Source: Liopterus haemorrhoidalis (Eukaryota; Arthropoda; Insecta; Coleoptera; Dytiscidae). Taken from it: 64,000 nucleotides of DNA. The position numbers and the translations under genes were made by a program. How positions within the stretch are numbered: position 1 is the first letter of the stretch; each line of letters opens with the position of its first letter. This document shows positions 1-10,289 of this stretch, piece by piece. The stretch spans positions 51,598,509 to 51,662,508 of the forward strand of contig OZ020618.1 in the NCBI GenBank assembly GCA_963971575.1, read 5' to 3'. Under the pieces are notes generated by a model. The model was not told where the DNA came from. It did no database searches and saw nothing but the letters and a program-made list of their open reading frames with translations.

Positions 1-175
1 AAAAATCAAAATATAAAGAAAATGACATTTTAAAATGATATTAACCTCAACCAAAAAATGTTTGTTGCAAGTATGATTTACAAAGCTTAAACAAAACGGC
101 TGAAAAGCATTATTTAAACGATGAAAGTAACTAGATTGCAAAATCTAGTTCCGCCTAATCGTTTGGAACAGACTT
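1..175 (+). mobile_element. MITE-1, copy 1 (cut by window edge)
   Basis: This is the right end of a short non-autonomous DNA element. It ends with GGAACAGACTT followed by TA, and the same block recurs at 58532-58938, 53628-54174 and, inverted, at 7472-7640. The best copy (58532-58938) has inverted ends of about 28 bp flanked by TA, which points to mobilisation by a Tc1/mariner-type transposase. No coding capacity is visible. The left end lies outside the window. Confidence 0.8.
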
Positions 176-374
176 TACTATCAATTTCCAAAACTTTTCC
201 TATTTCGTCCCACACTTTATTTGTTTTCCTAATATTCTTGTAATCAGGATGTGCTAAGTCATACAAAATTAAATGATCCTTTACTGATCTATGATTTTTT
301 CTGTTAAATTATCTATTTTCGACATTATTTTCTTAAATATATTCACTCTGTGGTATATAAACAATGAATATCGC

Positions 375-515
375 GCGGCCTAACGCAACTTGTCGAGTTC
401 GGCCGCCAGTGTTTGGTGATCGCTAGACTGAACGCTGCAGTCGGTGGCGTTCTCAGATAGCGGAACGCTTGTATGTGCGTGGTCTCATTGTATTGTATAG
501 GTTGCGTTAGGCCGC
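375..515. repeat. GC-rich block bounded by a 15-bp inverted repeat
   Basis: GCGGCCTAACGCAAC at 375-389 is matched exactly by its reverse complement at 501-515. The enclosed sequence is far richer in G+C than the surrounding DNA and continues to about 545 with a CGCGGCCGC site. This could be the inverted ends of a very short transposon, but no flanking duplication is obvious and no second copy was seen. I cannot assign a function. Confidence 0.5.
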
Positions 516-545
516 TGCCGTATCGCTACCGCGGCCGCTTTGGTG

Positions 546-1315
546 TGTGGAATCCTTTATATTTTCATAGCAATTAAGTGACTAATCTTCTTTCCAAAAT
601 TGTATATTTTCTCCTCTTCAAGTTTAGGATTGTTGTTTAATTTTGTTGTACGAATATTTAAATCTGAGTGATCTGAGGGCAAACCTGCTGTCTTACTTCC
701 AATCCGGGTGCATGTAATGAATATATTATTAAGTAGGGGCATTAATTGTGCTGGACATGTTTTATTGGCAGGTGTAAACAACTGTTACATGAGACACTTT
801 ATTATTATTCAAGCGGCAGGCATCTGCCGACCGGTCGCCCTTCATCATGTCACTCACGTCTTCGGCATTTTAGATCGGGGCAGCCGGATATGTTAAGCAA
901 ATACTTAAAAACAATGATACAACAAAAGTCACACTATACAAACCCTAAAATGTGTGAAAATTCACTCTTCACATCTCTTTTTTTCCTAAATAGGAGATAC
1001 TAATGTGGTCCGAATGACGTTATTTTAACAAGCATCATAACAAACTGTTGAAGCAATATACCGCCGTATTAATTGCGTGCTTTTCAAATCAATATTATTT
1101 AAATTTGGCACTTATATTTTGTAGTTATGCCCACGTTGTTTCTAAGGTGCTTATTTAAGATATCCATGAAAATTAATAAATTACATGATACAGTGAATTT
1201 ATTTTTTAATGCAACATGTACTATGTTATTACTATGCATACAGTTTTTGACAGCAATATAAATCGTGTTCATTTTCATTTGCTACATAGGCAAATAGTGT
1301 GTATACTTTTTTTGC
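546..1315. other. No gene recognised; one short repeat
   Basis: AT-rich sequence without a supported gene. At about 930-985 it contains the dispersed motif AAACCCTAAAATGTGTGAAA with the following TTCACTCTTCACATC. The same motif marks the ends of repeats at 4470, 4810, 30035, 48490 and 57460. The small frames at 708-1003 resemble nothing I know. Confidence 0.4.
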
Positions 1316-1319
1316 TCAT

Positions 1320-2400
1320 TGTTAATTTAAAAATTAATCAACATGTAACAGATAACTCCCAAATGAGTTTAAGAGAAGTTTCTACTGTATTTAGTGCAAC
1401 TTATTCAGATCGGCCAATACCAAATCCCTCTACAATTTCAAGATAAGTTAATAAATTTCATCGGAAGAAAACAGTCAAAATACTTTAAGATCAATTGCAC
1501 AAACCGTTGGTGTCAGTATTGGATCTGTTTTGAAATTCTTAAAAAAAGAAAAGTTTCGATCATACAAATTTGAGAAGCATCAAGAATTGTTAGAAAGGGA
1601 CGCAGCAGTACGTATGGATTTTTGTTTTGAAATGTTTGAAAAAATTAATTCCGAACCAAAAATGCTTCAAAGAATTTTATTTACTGACGAAGCAACTTTT
1701 ACTCTAAATGGTGAAGTGCACAGACAAAATTTTAGGAACTGGAGTCGAGAAAATTTACATTTTTTTCATTCCTCCCGAACTCAAAGGCCGCAAAAATTAA
1801 ATGTTTGGGCAGGGATAATAGGAACCAATATTATAGGGCTTTTTTTTATTGACGATAACCTTAATGCCGCAAAATATCTAGCCCTTTTGCAAAACCAAAT
1901 ATTACCTGCGTTGCGAAACCTAAATATTAATGCACAAGTATGGTTTCAACATGATGGCGAACAAGTCCATTATTCTAGAATAGTTAAAAAATATTTACAT
2001 AGAACTTTCCTAAATAGCTGGATTGGAAGAGGAGGGTCGATGAATTGGCCAGCGAGATCTCCGGATTTGGCACCCAATGATTTTTTTTTATTGGGGATAT
2101 TTAAAGGCCAAAGTATATAATGGAGAATTTAGGGAGGTTGCTGAACTGCAAGACAAAATTGTTCAAGCATCCAACAATATACCTCAAGAGCAATTGCTAA
2201 ATGTTTTGAATAATTTTTATGATCGCTTGAAATTTTGTATGCAAGTAAACGAAGAAACTTTTGAACATTTATTATGGGTCCACCAACAGTGGCCTATACG
2301 GAGGCGTGTGATGGCGGTTAATCCTGCAGGAAGGACCCCAAGGTTTAACTTCTCCATTAATCTGTCTCAACTTAACGTTCTGTAATGTTTCAGATGACTC
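1320..2400 (+). pseudogene. Mariner transposase pseudogene, 41-residue D-D spacing
   Basis: This is a relic of a cut-and-paste transposase of the IS630/Tc1/mariner superfamily. The N-terminal helix-turn-helix region ends in DRPIPNPSTISR near 1440. A second frame, open from about 1455 to 2118, carries ILFTDEATF (first catalytic Asp), NVWAGI, WFQHDGEQVHYS (second Asp) and WPARSPDLAPNDFF (third acidic residue). I count 41 residues between the second Asp and the Asp of NDFF, the spacing of the DD41D (rosa-type) group. The C-terminal part (YLKAKVYNGEF onward) is in a third frame from 2077. One frameshift lies near 1446-1455 and another in the T run near 2082-2090, so it cannot be translated intact. 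No terminal repeats were identified. Confidence 0.8.
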
Positions 2401-2419
2401 TTTGTGTCATCTGGAAATA

Positions 2420-3320
2420 TGAAACACATCAATCATAGGTCTGTGAGAGGTGGCTTTTTCAGCTGCACCTGCCGCTTCATTACCTTTAATACCAACGTCC
2501 AGGTATTCAAAACAGCTCTACCCTCACATTCTGAGCATTCAGATTGTGGAGTAGCATCCGGATATTTAGTACAAGAGGATGCATTGGATCTAGATAATTT
2601 CATTAATAGAGTGTTAAGATTTCTCTTAGAGAAATATTAATTTCATCATCATCTGCCAGTCGAAGTCGTCCACTCTAGAACATAATTCACCCCATAACAA
2701 TCTGTCCTCTTATTTTCAACAAGTCTCCTATTGTCATTGTTTGATAATCTGAGATTTCCTAACTTTTCTCGAATGGTAAATATTTTCTTTCTGTGTAATT
2801 ATTTTAAATGTATTGACGTATGATATTTGCGACATTATAACTTCTATTAAAACAAACAAAAACGTTAGTACCACGAATGTCGTTTAATGTGCACAGAAAC
2901 GTATTTCCTTAAACCAGTGAACTTTTTTAATTACGGAACAATATCGCACCCGAGTATAACCAAACAAAAAATACCAAGCAAAAACGTCCAGCCATTGTAC
3001 AGATGGAATAGTAAACAACATTGTCCTTTCTGTCACATGTACATAGAGAACAGAATCCTTTATCCTTACTTACTTGCATGCTTTATATAGGATATATGGT
3101 ACAGTAATTTTCACGGTTCTCTAACACCCTGGGCTGAGGGGGGACAGGGGTACTCACGTGTTCTGATGTATGAAAATAAAATAAATATATGGAGTTACCG
3201 TGTCTATCAGCAGGGGGCACCACTATAAAACCAAAAAATAAATATAAATATACAAACATATAAGAATTTCTCAAAATAAAAAAGGAAAATTCAAGTTGCT
3301 CATGGGTACGTGGTCTAGAG
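2420..3320. other. No gene recognised
   Basis: I find no supported gene or element. Just before it, at 2388-2417, there is a small hairpin (TTTCAGATGAC against GTCATCTGGAAA), which may be the decayed end of the preceding mariner. The frame at 2404-2640 has no recognisable domain. Confidence 0.4.
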
Positions 3321-3325
3321 CAGTA

Positions 3326-3400
3326 TTTCTTAACCGTTGCCTGTCCCTAAGGAAATTTAACCGGTTCGCGAAGAAATTTTACCGGTCTACAATAAATATT
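3326..3400 (+). mobile_element. Possible hAT element end
   Basis: CAGTATTTCTTAACC at 3326 resembles the CAG(T/C)GTTTCTCAACC ends of many insect hAT elements, and a GC-richer stretch follows as in such ends. No partner end or 8-bp duplication was found, so this is a weak call from one motif. Confidence 0.3.
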
Positions 3401-3514
3401 ATAATTTAATTTACTTAATTGATTACGATGGGAGAACGAGGGGTAGAATACGAGGGGAGAACTGATCTAAAATACTTTTTTAGACAGAAACAACGATGCC
3501 ACAAAATTAGTTAA

Positions 3515-3592
3515 ACCATTTAACCAAATTATGGAGGGCTTATGTGAGTGAGGCCAAAACTGATAGTTCCCAAAAAAGAAGAAGAAGAAGAA
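3515..3592 (+). mobile_element. LINE 3' end with (AAG)n tail
   Basis: The text around TATGTGAGTGAGGCC and the terminal AAGAAGAAGAAG match a second copy at 43930-44041. One frame reads WRAYVSEAKTDSS and the other copy reads WRTYVSESK, both followed by the AAG tract. This is the typical end of a 5'-truncated non-LTR retrotransposon: a short C-terminal coding remnant and a simple-repeat tail. The clade is uncertain. Confidence 0.5.
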
Positions 3593-3612
3593 TTTAACCA
3601 AATTAACCATCT

Positions 3613-3660
3613 TTAGGGTTTTGTTGGTGAGACCAAGAACCCCTATACCGTCATTTTGTC

Positions 3661-3720
<60 letters not shown>

Positions 3721-3995
3721 GTATGTCTGTCTGTTCGGTAAAAATTGTAGTCAAACGGCTAAACTTAGAGAGTTAAAATTTGGCATGCTTATACAACTCT
3801 TTGGCCCGCACATAGGAAAAATACTAAAACATCTAAAAAACATATCCTCCTAAAAATATAAACAAATATGAGCTCATCGAAAAAAATATATTTTTTTTAA
3901 ATTCTGAGTAGGGTATCAAATGAAATCCCTTAGGACGTGGATTAACGAACAAATTTTTAATTTTGCAAAATAAATTATTTTGGTGGGATTTTTGC
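3613..3995 (+). repeat. Repeat family B with (TCTG)n core, copy 1
   Basis: A left arm (GGGTTTTGTTGGTGAGACC to CCGTCATTTTGTCG) leads into a TCTG tract at about 3660-3716. A right arm then begins GTAAAAATTGTAGTCAAACG and runs to the conserved GGTATCAAATGAAATCCCTT near 3913. The same arms in the same order recur at 47805-48115 and, inverted and decayed, at 29560-29885. The reading frames across it on both strands (about 3467-3853) are translations of the tandem repeat, not genes. It is probably a non-autonomous mobile element whose microsatellite varies in length between copies. Confidence 0.75.
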
Positions 3996-4210
3996 CAAAA
4001 TTGTGCAAAAAAAATGATGTCCCACACCCTGTAGCCCAGATGGTTTAAAATAAAAAACTGAAAAAATTCTAAGTAATTTACATTGGTGTGAACCGGAATA
4101 GTACAACAGGAATTTTTGATCAGATTATGTTTTTGGAAAATAATGCATTTTTTGTGTTTTTTTGGTTGACAATGTACAAAAGTTATACCTATGTAACACG
4201 CTGCACTAGA

Positions 4211-4285
4211 AGGCGTATCCTGGTGTAATGGTTATGGTGCTCGCTTCTTAACCAACAAAAGAGAGTTCGCTCTCGGCAATGGAAG
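4211..4285 (+). repeat. tRNA-like SINE head, degenerate
   Basis: GGTGTAATGGTTATGGTGC resembles a tRNA A box, and AGAGTTCGCTCTC downstream resembles a weak B box. A TTCTTAA segment sits where an anticodon loop would be, but the anticodon stem does not pair. It is therefore not a functional tRNA. It lies directly upstream of the repeat unit at 4277 and may be the head of a decayed SINE. Confidence 0.35.
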
Positions 4286-4853
4286 CCATAGGCGCAATTT
4301 TCAAAATCTTAATGAACCTTTCTATATAAAAAAAAAATACTGCACATACTTAGAAACCTAAATAATGGTATTTGGCATTCTAATTAAAATTAACAAAAAA
4401 ATATTTTAACATAAAATTTGTTTTGGCATCCCAAATAATCATCATTCACTTACTAAATACCTGCGAAACCCTAAAATGTGTGAAAATTAAAACTTCACAT
4501 CAATTTTTTATCTGTCTGTTCATTTTTCTGTCTGTCTGTTGGCATCGGCAACATGTTGTTTTAAAGTGTCAGATCTTTGGTCCCCCAGATACCTGGAAAG
4601 ACCTGAAACTTGACTTATAACTAGCAATGGAAGCCATAGGCGCAATTTTCAAAATCTTAATGAACCTTGCTGTATAAAAAAAAATACTACACATATTTAG
4701 AAACCTAAATAATGGTATTAAGCATTCTAATTAAAATTAACAAAAAAATATTATAACATAAAATTTGTTTTGGCATCCCAATTAATAATTATTCACTTAC
4801 TAATTACCTGCGAAACCCTGAAATGTGTAACATACTTCACATCAATTTTTTTT
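4277..4853 (+). repeat. Unit D, two direct copies about 235 bp long
   Basis: Copy 1 spans about 4277-4512 and copy 2 about 4625-4853. Both begin CAATGGAAGCCATAGGCGCA, share the middle (AAACCTAAATAATGGTATT) and end with ACCTGCGAAACCCT followed by TTCACATCAATTTTT. The roughly 110 bp between them hold a few TCTG units and an unrelated segment. A third, more diverged copy lies at 48209-48531. No coding potential. Sharp common starts and ends suggest a short dispersed element rather than a local duplication. Confidence 0.7.
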
Positions 4854-4859
4854 GATACC

Positions 4860-5858
4860 ACACAATAATTTTTTTAATGGCAAATATTTTTTTAACGACT
4901 CAAAAAAAAATCTATGTTTTTCGAAAAACTTAGCAATTACTGCCAGACGTTATGATTGGCTGTTACTGCCAACCGCCGTGGTGGGCAGTTCCAACGAAAT
5001 GTTACCTTAACATCTCTTACTGTTAGCAATATCAGAGGTTCCCTGTATCCAAAGTTTTACCATAGATACGTAGTTTTTAATATTTTTTATTTAATCTAAT
5101 CTTGTTCTGTAGGAATAGAGGTACGTATTTAATCGTTCATCGACCTTTATAATCTTATTCGCGAATGCAAAGTTTGAGTAAGCATGTTAACAATTGGCTC
5201 CAGTCCAATTCGAATAATGAACATTCAATAAGTGCATCCAACTACAATGAATTCCAAAATTCACGCTCATAAAATAGAAAAACAAATCGGAATCTATTTG
5301 TAAAATTAAGTTTCTCAAAAAAAAAATCTTAAAAATAGTGACATTAAAATTAAGGTGTTAATTCCCCGTTGCACGAAGGATAATAAAAAGTGGAGCTAAA
5401 CAGGATAACAAGGATCAATAGCTGTGTACAATGACATTTATATTAGATAACAAAAGGTTATAATACAATAACATGCTTTATTATAATGTTGACATGCTTG
5501 TTATTTATTAATATTTAACAGTAGAAATCCGTGTAACGCCACCCTAAAAATCAAACAATCACATATATTAAATGTTCTGTCATGGTGACGGTAAAATTAT
5601 TGTGATATCTACACAATAAACACATGTTTGACAGAGTGTTTACTGTCCGATAGAATAGAGCCAATAGAACATGACAGCGATTATCAAAATGTGGAATGCG
5701 GTCTCTAAAAAATACATTTATGTACAGTATTTTTGAAGTTCAGTCAGCACCACTACTAAGTTTCTAATTAGCAGAGCTAAAGTGACAATTAATTTTATGG
5801 GATGGTCTTGGCGTAGATTTTATGAACAATTTATGTAATTTGTTTTTTTGCAGTTATA
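4860..5858. other. No gene recognised
   Basis: AT-rich sequence. The first 80 bp (GATACCACACAATAAT and the following TTTTCGAAAA) resemble the decayed repeat at 29385-29465. Nothing else could be supported. Confidence 0.4.
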
Positions 5859-6897
5859 CAGCCTTGGACAAATGTATGAGCACCCTACGTTTTATTGAAC
5901 GTTAGGATTATTGCAAGAAAAATGGTAAATAAAATAATACATACAGCTTTTAATGACAACTTTAATCAAAATTATTAATATTTTGTGGTACCTCCTCGTG
6001 CTTTAATTACCGCACGTACCCTTTTAGGCAAACTGTCCACAAGATTTTACGTACATCGGATTGTACATTCAACCATTCGTCCACAATAATGTTATTCAAT
6101 TCTTCTGATTTGCGTTTGTAAAGAGACACCTTGTTTATCAGAACCGTCCATAAATTTTCAATTTGCGATAAATCTGGTGAGTGGGGGACTATGCAAAAAG
6201 TGGCACATTGTTTTTGGGAAACCATTCATTTGTTGCTTTGGTTTTGTGACAGGACATTATTTTGTTGAAAAACATATTCTGGATTGTCTTCATCAAATAA
6301 TTTTAATATTGATGGTTCAAAAACTTCATTAAGCATGGTAATATAACGAGCAGAATAATGCATCCCTCGCACAAAAAGATTTCGCCTAAGCCACTAGCGG
6401 ACATGCACCTCCAGATCATGATGCTACCACAACCAAATTTGACCGTAGGGATGATGCTGTCAGGATTAAAAGCTTCACCCGGCATGCGTCTTACAAAGAT
6501 GGCTTCAGGTTGTCCAAAAAGCTGATCCACAAAATAAAAAAACATACCTTAATTTCGTTTTATAGTAAATTAAATTTTATATTGTTAATGCAATAATTTC
6601 TTAGAAAGTTTTTTGTGTCGCTTTATCTATAGTTGTTTTCGGCGAGCTCTTCTTCCATGTAAAGTAGATTCCATTAGATGTCATCTAATTGTTCTAGAAG
6701 AAACTTTAACTTCTCTATGCTCCCACACCAGCCGGCTCTTTTGACGATACTGAGCGTTTTGAAAAGCACTTCTCTTTATAAAATGATTATCTCTGGAAGT
6801 GGCTGCAAGTGTTCTTCCGGTTTTGGTCTGTTTTCATAAGTATCATTCTCTTGGAACCTTTTGATGGTAATTTGCACGGCTTGTCTTGAACACTCAA
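5859..6897 (-). pseudogene. Tc1-like transposase pseudogene (element Tc-A)
   Basis: The element's 3' end is at 5859: CAGCCTTGGACAAATG next to TA, a typical Tc1-type terminus. On the minus strand the pieces run, from N to C, as: CSRQAVQITIKRFQEN (helix-turn-helix) near 6890-6780; FVRRMPGEAFNPD and GCGSIMIWRCMSASGLG near 6500-6390; then HSPDLSQIENLW with the catalytic Glu near 6190; and the conserved tail KRVRAVIKARGG ending about 5978. The second catalytic Asp appears replaced, because QQNN stands where QQDN is expected. Several frameshifts separate the pieces. The upstream part is lost at the poly-T tract at 6898. A DD34E member by its GluAsnLeuTrp block. Confidence 0.8.
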
Positions 6898-6924
6898 TTT
6901 TTTTTTTTTTTTTTTGCTGTTCGT

Positions 6925-7240
6925 AATCAGTTTCTTCTTGCCCAGGATAATGCTCGGCCACATATTGCGCTGATTGTAACGAACTGGCTGGATAACGAAG
7001 GTATTGATGCGATACTATGGCCAGCACAGTCACCGGATCCAAATTCGATTGAACATGTTTGGGATATGCTTAAGAGAAGAACTACTCCACATATGGATAA
7101 CATCAATGATAATTTTAGATTCAAAGAGCTTCTAAGAGCAGAATGGGCACAGTTACCTCAAGAAAACATCGATAATGTTATTTTGTCCATGAATCGCAGA
7201 TGTAGAGCTGTTATCAACAACGTGGAGGTTATACTCTCTA
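6925..7240 (+). pseudogene. Tc1-like transposase C-terminal fragment (element Tc-B)
   Basis: One open frame reads LLAQDNARPHIA (second catalytic Asp), then WPAQSPDPNSIEHVWDML (catalytic Glu), and ends near MNRRCRAVINN. This is the C-terminal third of a DD34E transposase, on the strand opposite its neighbour Tc-A. The first catalytic Asp and the DNA-binding region are missing. The two relics meet at a run of about 18 T residues (6898-6915). Different protein sequences show they come from different Tc1 families. No end repeat was identified after 7300. Confidence 0.8.
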
Positions 7241-7471
7241 TTAGCATTTGTGTTTTTTTTTTTTTTTCATGTTTTACAATTCTGTACATAAATCTGTAAA
7301 TTATTATTTTTTTTAATAACATTTAGCTTATTTTGTTGTAAACTATTCTTTATTGAGTATTTTAATTGATAGAATACAATAAAAGTACAAAAGAAATAAT
7401 ACTCTATATATTTTCATATATTTTTTTATATCCCTAGACTTTTCTGATGTGTGTATATATGTATGTACATA

Positions 7472-7640
7472 TAGGCTATTCCAAACCTTTAGGCGGAACA
7501 AGATTTTGCAATCTAGTAACTTTTATAGTTTGATTCGAGCTTTTGACCATTTTGGTTAAGATTTGTAAATCATATCAAATAATTACAAAAAACATTTTCA
7601 AAAGTTAAAGTTAATGTCATTTATAATAGCAATATATATT
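7472..7640 (-). mobile_element. MITE-1, copy 2 (inverted, truncated)
   Basis: It starts with TAGGCTATTCC just after TA and continues CTTTAGGCGGAACAAGATT, the reverse complement of the right end of MITE-1 seen at 1-175 and 53990-54174. It stops matching near 7640, so only the right-hand part survives. Confidence 0.75.
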
Positions 7641-8289
7641 ATTAAATTCTTGCAATTTTACATAATTTTACAGATTAGAGTAGTACAAAGTTGGTTTAAA
7701 AACAGAGCAATTCTGTATATCTCTACTATTAAATTAGTTAGTATTCCAAACAAAGGCGACTAAATATATTTCGGGGTAAGCCATGACCCCCACGATGGAA
7801 TGTATGCTATATATACACGTCCAGTGATACTCAAACAATGGGACATAGACGGTCTGAATTCTTAGAATTAATAATAAAAACTAACATGTTTTATACTGGA
7901 ATAATAGAGCCAGTGGAAACGCTACTCCAATAACGTAAGTTTTATATAGTACCAAAAGCAAAGATAATAAAACTTATCTCCTTTGTGCAAAGCGCCACTT
8001 AAGTGTTGAGAATATAATAAAATCTTTAAATGAAATTTTAAAATATTATGCTTTAGAAATATAAAAAATTATTGGGACAAGTGGGCATTGCCGATTTGCC
8101 CTACACAAAAGACGCCGTTGGTCAAAACCCCGACGCGCAAATAGCCTTTGTTGCTGTGCGCCAAAAATTTTAACTAACTAACTCAAAACTCCGACTAGCT
8201 ATTCAAGAAGAAATAATTATTTTCCAAATATTTTTTACCATATATAGTTTTAGTTAAACTCTTAAATTTTATTTGTCAATAATTTTAGT
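7641..8289. other. No gene recognised
   Basis: AT-rich sequence; no supported feature apart from short homopolymer runs. Confidence 0.4.
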
Positions 8290-8326
8290 ATGGCCTGTGT
8301 TTTATAAAAGGTTGGGAACTTCTGTT
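8290..8326 (-). mobile_element. hAT element end
   Basis: AAAGGTTGGGAACTTCTG ends at 8326. Read on the minus strand it is CAGAAGTTCCCAACC, a common hAT terminal repeat. The partner end was not found. Confidence 0.4.
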
Positions 8327-8959
8327 CATGAGTATTTATAACTGGATAGCGTCTGGCTGCACTTGTCGGACATGTGGTGTCTGACTTAGAGCGGATGTAG
8401 TCCGACCATCCCATATTCTTATGGGAATATCAGGGTTACTTCTCCATATGCTCCCACGTCAGTTACTCCCTTCCCAATATCACACACTACTCCACCCCTT
8501 TCACCCTTTCTCACACCGGGCCACTGTCAATCTGGTTCATTTTTTACACAACAAATATTTTCTTACTCACTTAAGAATCAATTCTTTTAACATGTACCTA
8601 TAGAAGAGGGACACTCGTTAAATCGTTCGACGATGTTGTGATCTCACGCAAAAATCTTCTATTATGAAATATAGGTGCGCACTTGGTATTTTACTTGGGG
8701 GAGGGGCACAGAGCCAGCATGTTCCCGCCACAAAAATCTCTCCGCAGTCTTGTATTTTTTTTATACCTTAAACTTAATAATTTTTAGAAAAAAAATAAAT
8801 AAACAAAGACGCTCTATAGAGGAAAGAAAGAGAAGCAGAGGAAGAGATGAAGGATGGAAGACAATGCGCACGCCAGCTAATAAAAAATTGTCTATTGAAA
8901 ATGTAAATATATATTTATTTGTTATATATGTTTTTAGCAAGAATGTCTGTGGTCAAAAC
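8327..8959. other. No gene recognised
   Basis: Contains a frame at 8675-9004 with a Lys/Arg-rich middle but no recognisable domain and no homologue known to me. I treat it as chance. Confidence 0.35.
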
Positions 8960-8961
8960 TA

Positions 8962-9345
8962 CAGAGTGGGCCAACTTGGACTGACTGATGTAAAATGCAT
9001 ATAACTTTTTTAATTTTAATATTTATTGAAAATTTTTATTATTACATGAAAGTGTACTTTGTTATTTATTTTATTTTTTTTTAATCTACCCCATTTTCTT
9101 TCTAAAGCATTTTGCATTACATTATGTAACGTTTCTGTCTCCAAATTTGTTATTTCTGCACGAATATTTTGTTTAACCCCTGAATTGTTGCTGGTTTGTT
9201 TATAAAAACTCTGCCTTTTAAGTAGCCCCACAAAAATAAATCAGGCGCCATCAAATCTGGGGAACGAGGAGGCCAAGCAAACTCCGCATTTTTTTAAATT
9301 GAAATTGAAACATAATAAAATTTAATAATTTGAACGCGCTCTTGC
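8962..9345 (-). pseudogene. Internally deleted mariner, RSPDL type
   Basis: The 3' terminus is CAGAGTGGGCCAACTTGG at 8962, after TA. Minus-strand coding remains: near 9345-9300 QERVQIIKFYY, which fits the N-terminal start of such transposases; directly joined at about 9290 to AEFAWPPRSPDLMAPDLFLW, the third catalytic block; then, after a frameshift near 9180, NIRAEITNLETETLHNV and the C-terminus. The two catalytic Asp blocks in between are absent, so the middle of the gene has been deleted while the ends remain. The 5' end is cut off by the LINE tail starting at 9351. Confidence 0.7.
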
Positions 9346-9350
9346 ACTGG

Positions 9351-9600
9351 GTAATAATAATAATAATAATAATGTTTATTGACAAAAATTACACGTACAG
9401 AGCATGTTTTTAGTCAGTCAGGTACAATATATAAATAGTAACTTATAACTACTGAAATTGCAAACAATGTAAAATATTATAAAATAAGAATGAATTAGAA
9501 AAAAATACAAAAAATTAAAAATACAAAATACTTGGAGTCAACAGTTCCAGTTCACACTATTTATATTAAAATTTAAAAATGTAATTGCAAAAAAGTTACA
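9351..9600 (-). mobile_element. LINE 3' end with (ATT)n tail
   Basis: A TAA/ATT microsatellite (about 9351-9372) is followed by TTTATTGACAAAAATTAC and GTTTTTAGTCAGTCAGG, which match the start of the LINE on the minus strand at 31247. Both copies therefore share the same 3' untranslated end and tail. Only untranslated sequence is present here. It interrupts the mariner remnant ending at 9345. Confidence 0.65.
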
Positions 9601-9603
9601 ATT

Positions 9604-10105
9604 TCTAGTTTTCAGCAATCTTGTAAAACCTAAAGTCACTAGATTATACAAAGTAGCGCAACGGCGGCCATGCTGGGGTTAAAAATGTCGCCAACACAAA
9701 TGATGTTCAGTGATTCCAACATTATAAAAATAAGAAACTAGTTTTTATTTTAAACATTGTAATCACGATTTTTTTAATCAAAGATGCACTATAACAAAAT
9801 TGTGATACAATTTCAATTATTTTTTTAATTTTTATTAAATAAAATGGATAGAATATATAAATTTAAATTAAACTTAACCTTAAATATTCAAACCGCTGAC
9901 AAAGAAGGTTATTAAATGAGAGCGAGAGAGGGAGATGTGACAGCGCAGACCTAAACTTAAGAACGTAAAAATTGCTGCTTTAGTTTGCTTAACAGGGGAA
10001 GCAATGTTGCCAATCAAACCCTGGGGTCTGTCGGCTTCTTCAAAGGCTTGCGCTACTTTGTATAATCCAGTGACTTTAGTAAAACCTAAATAGAAATTAG
10101 TTTTA
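9604..10105. repeat. Inverted repeat of about 55 bp arms
   Basis: AAAGTCACTAGATTATACAA (about 9634 onward, through GTAGCGCAA) is repeated in reverse complement at about 10048-10085 as TTGCGCTACTTTGTATAATC. The arms enclose about 380 bp, including a stretch of GA-rich sequence. It may be a decayed MITE. Clear ends and target duplications were not found. Confidence 0.5.
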
Positions 10106-10146
10106 TGTATGTAGCCATTATAAATTTTCATAAATTCTTTATTATC

Positions 10147-10151
<5 letters not shown>

Positions 10152-10225
<74 letters not shown>
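10152..10225. repeat. (AT)n microsatellite
   Basis: About 37 uninterrupted AT units. The long Tyr/Ile frame across it on the minus strand is an artefact of the repeat. Confidence 0.95.
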
Positions 10226-10232
<7 letters not shown>

Positions 10233-10289
10233 ATAAACCAAATTGTATAATATTACAAAAAAATATATACATTTTTATGCCTTTGTAAG

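Noticed and set aside
3467..3853. Frames on both strands rich in Thr-Asp-Arg-Gln or Cys-Leu-Ser-Val (also at 13057-13293, 20263-20460, 45786-46006, 46985-47218, 47822-48019, 48502-48812, 59009-59290, 59690-59872)
   Set aside because: Direct translations of the tetranucleotide repeat; open in several frames by construction.
4211..4285. Functional tRNA gene
   Set aside because: The anticodon stem does not pair and the T arm is degenerate; kept only as a weak SINE-like relic.
8675..9004. 109-residue protein with basic middle region
   Set aside because: No recognisable domain, and it runs into the end of a mariner relic; probably chance.
9880..10272. 130-residue frame on the minus strand
   Set aside because: Half of it is the AT microsatellite and the rest has no domain.
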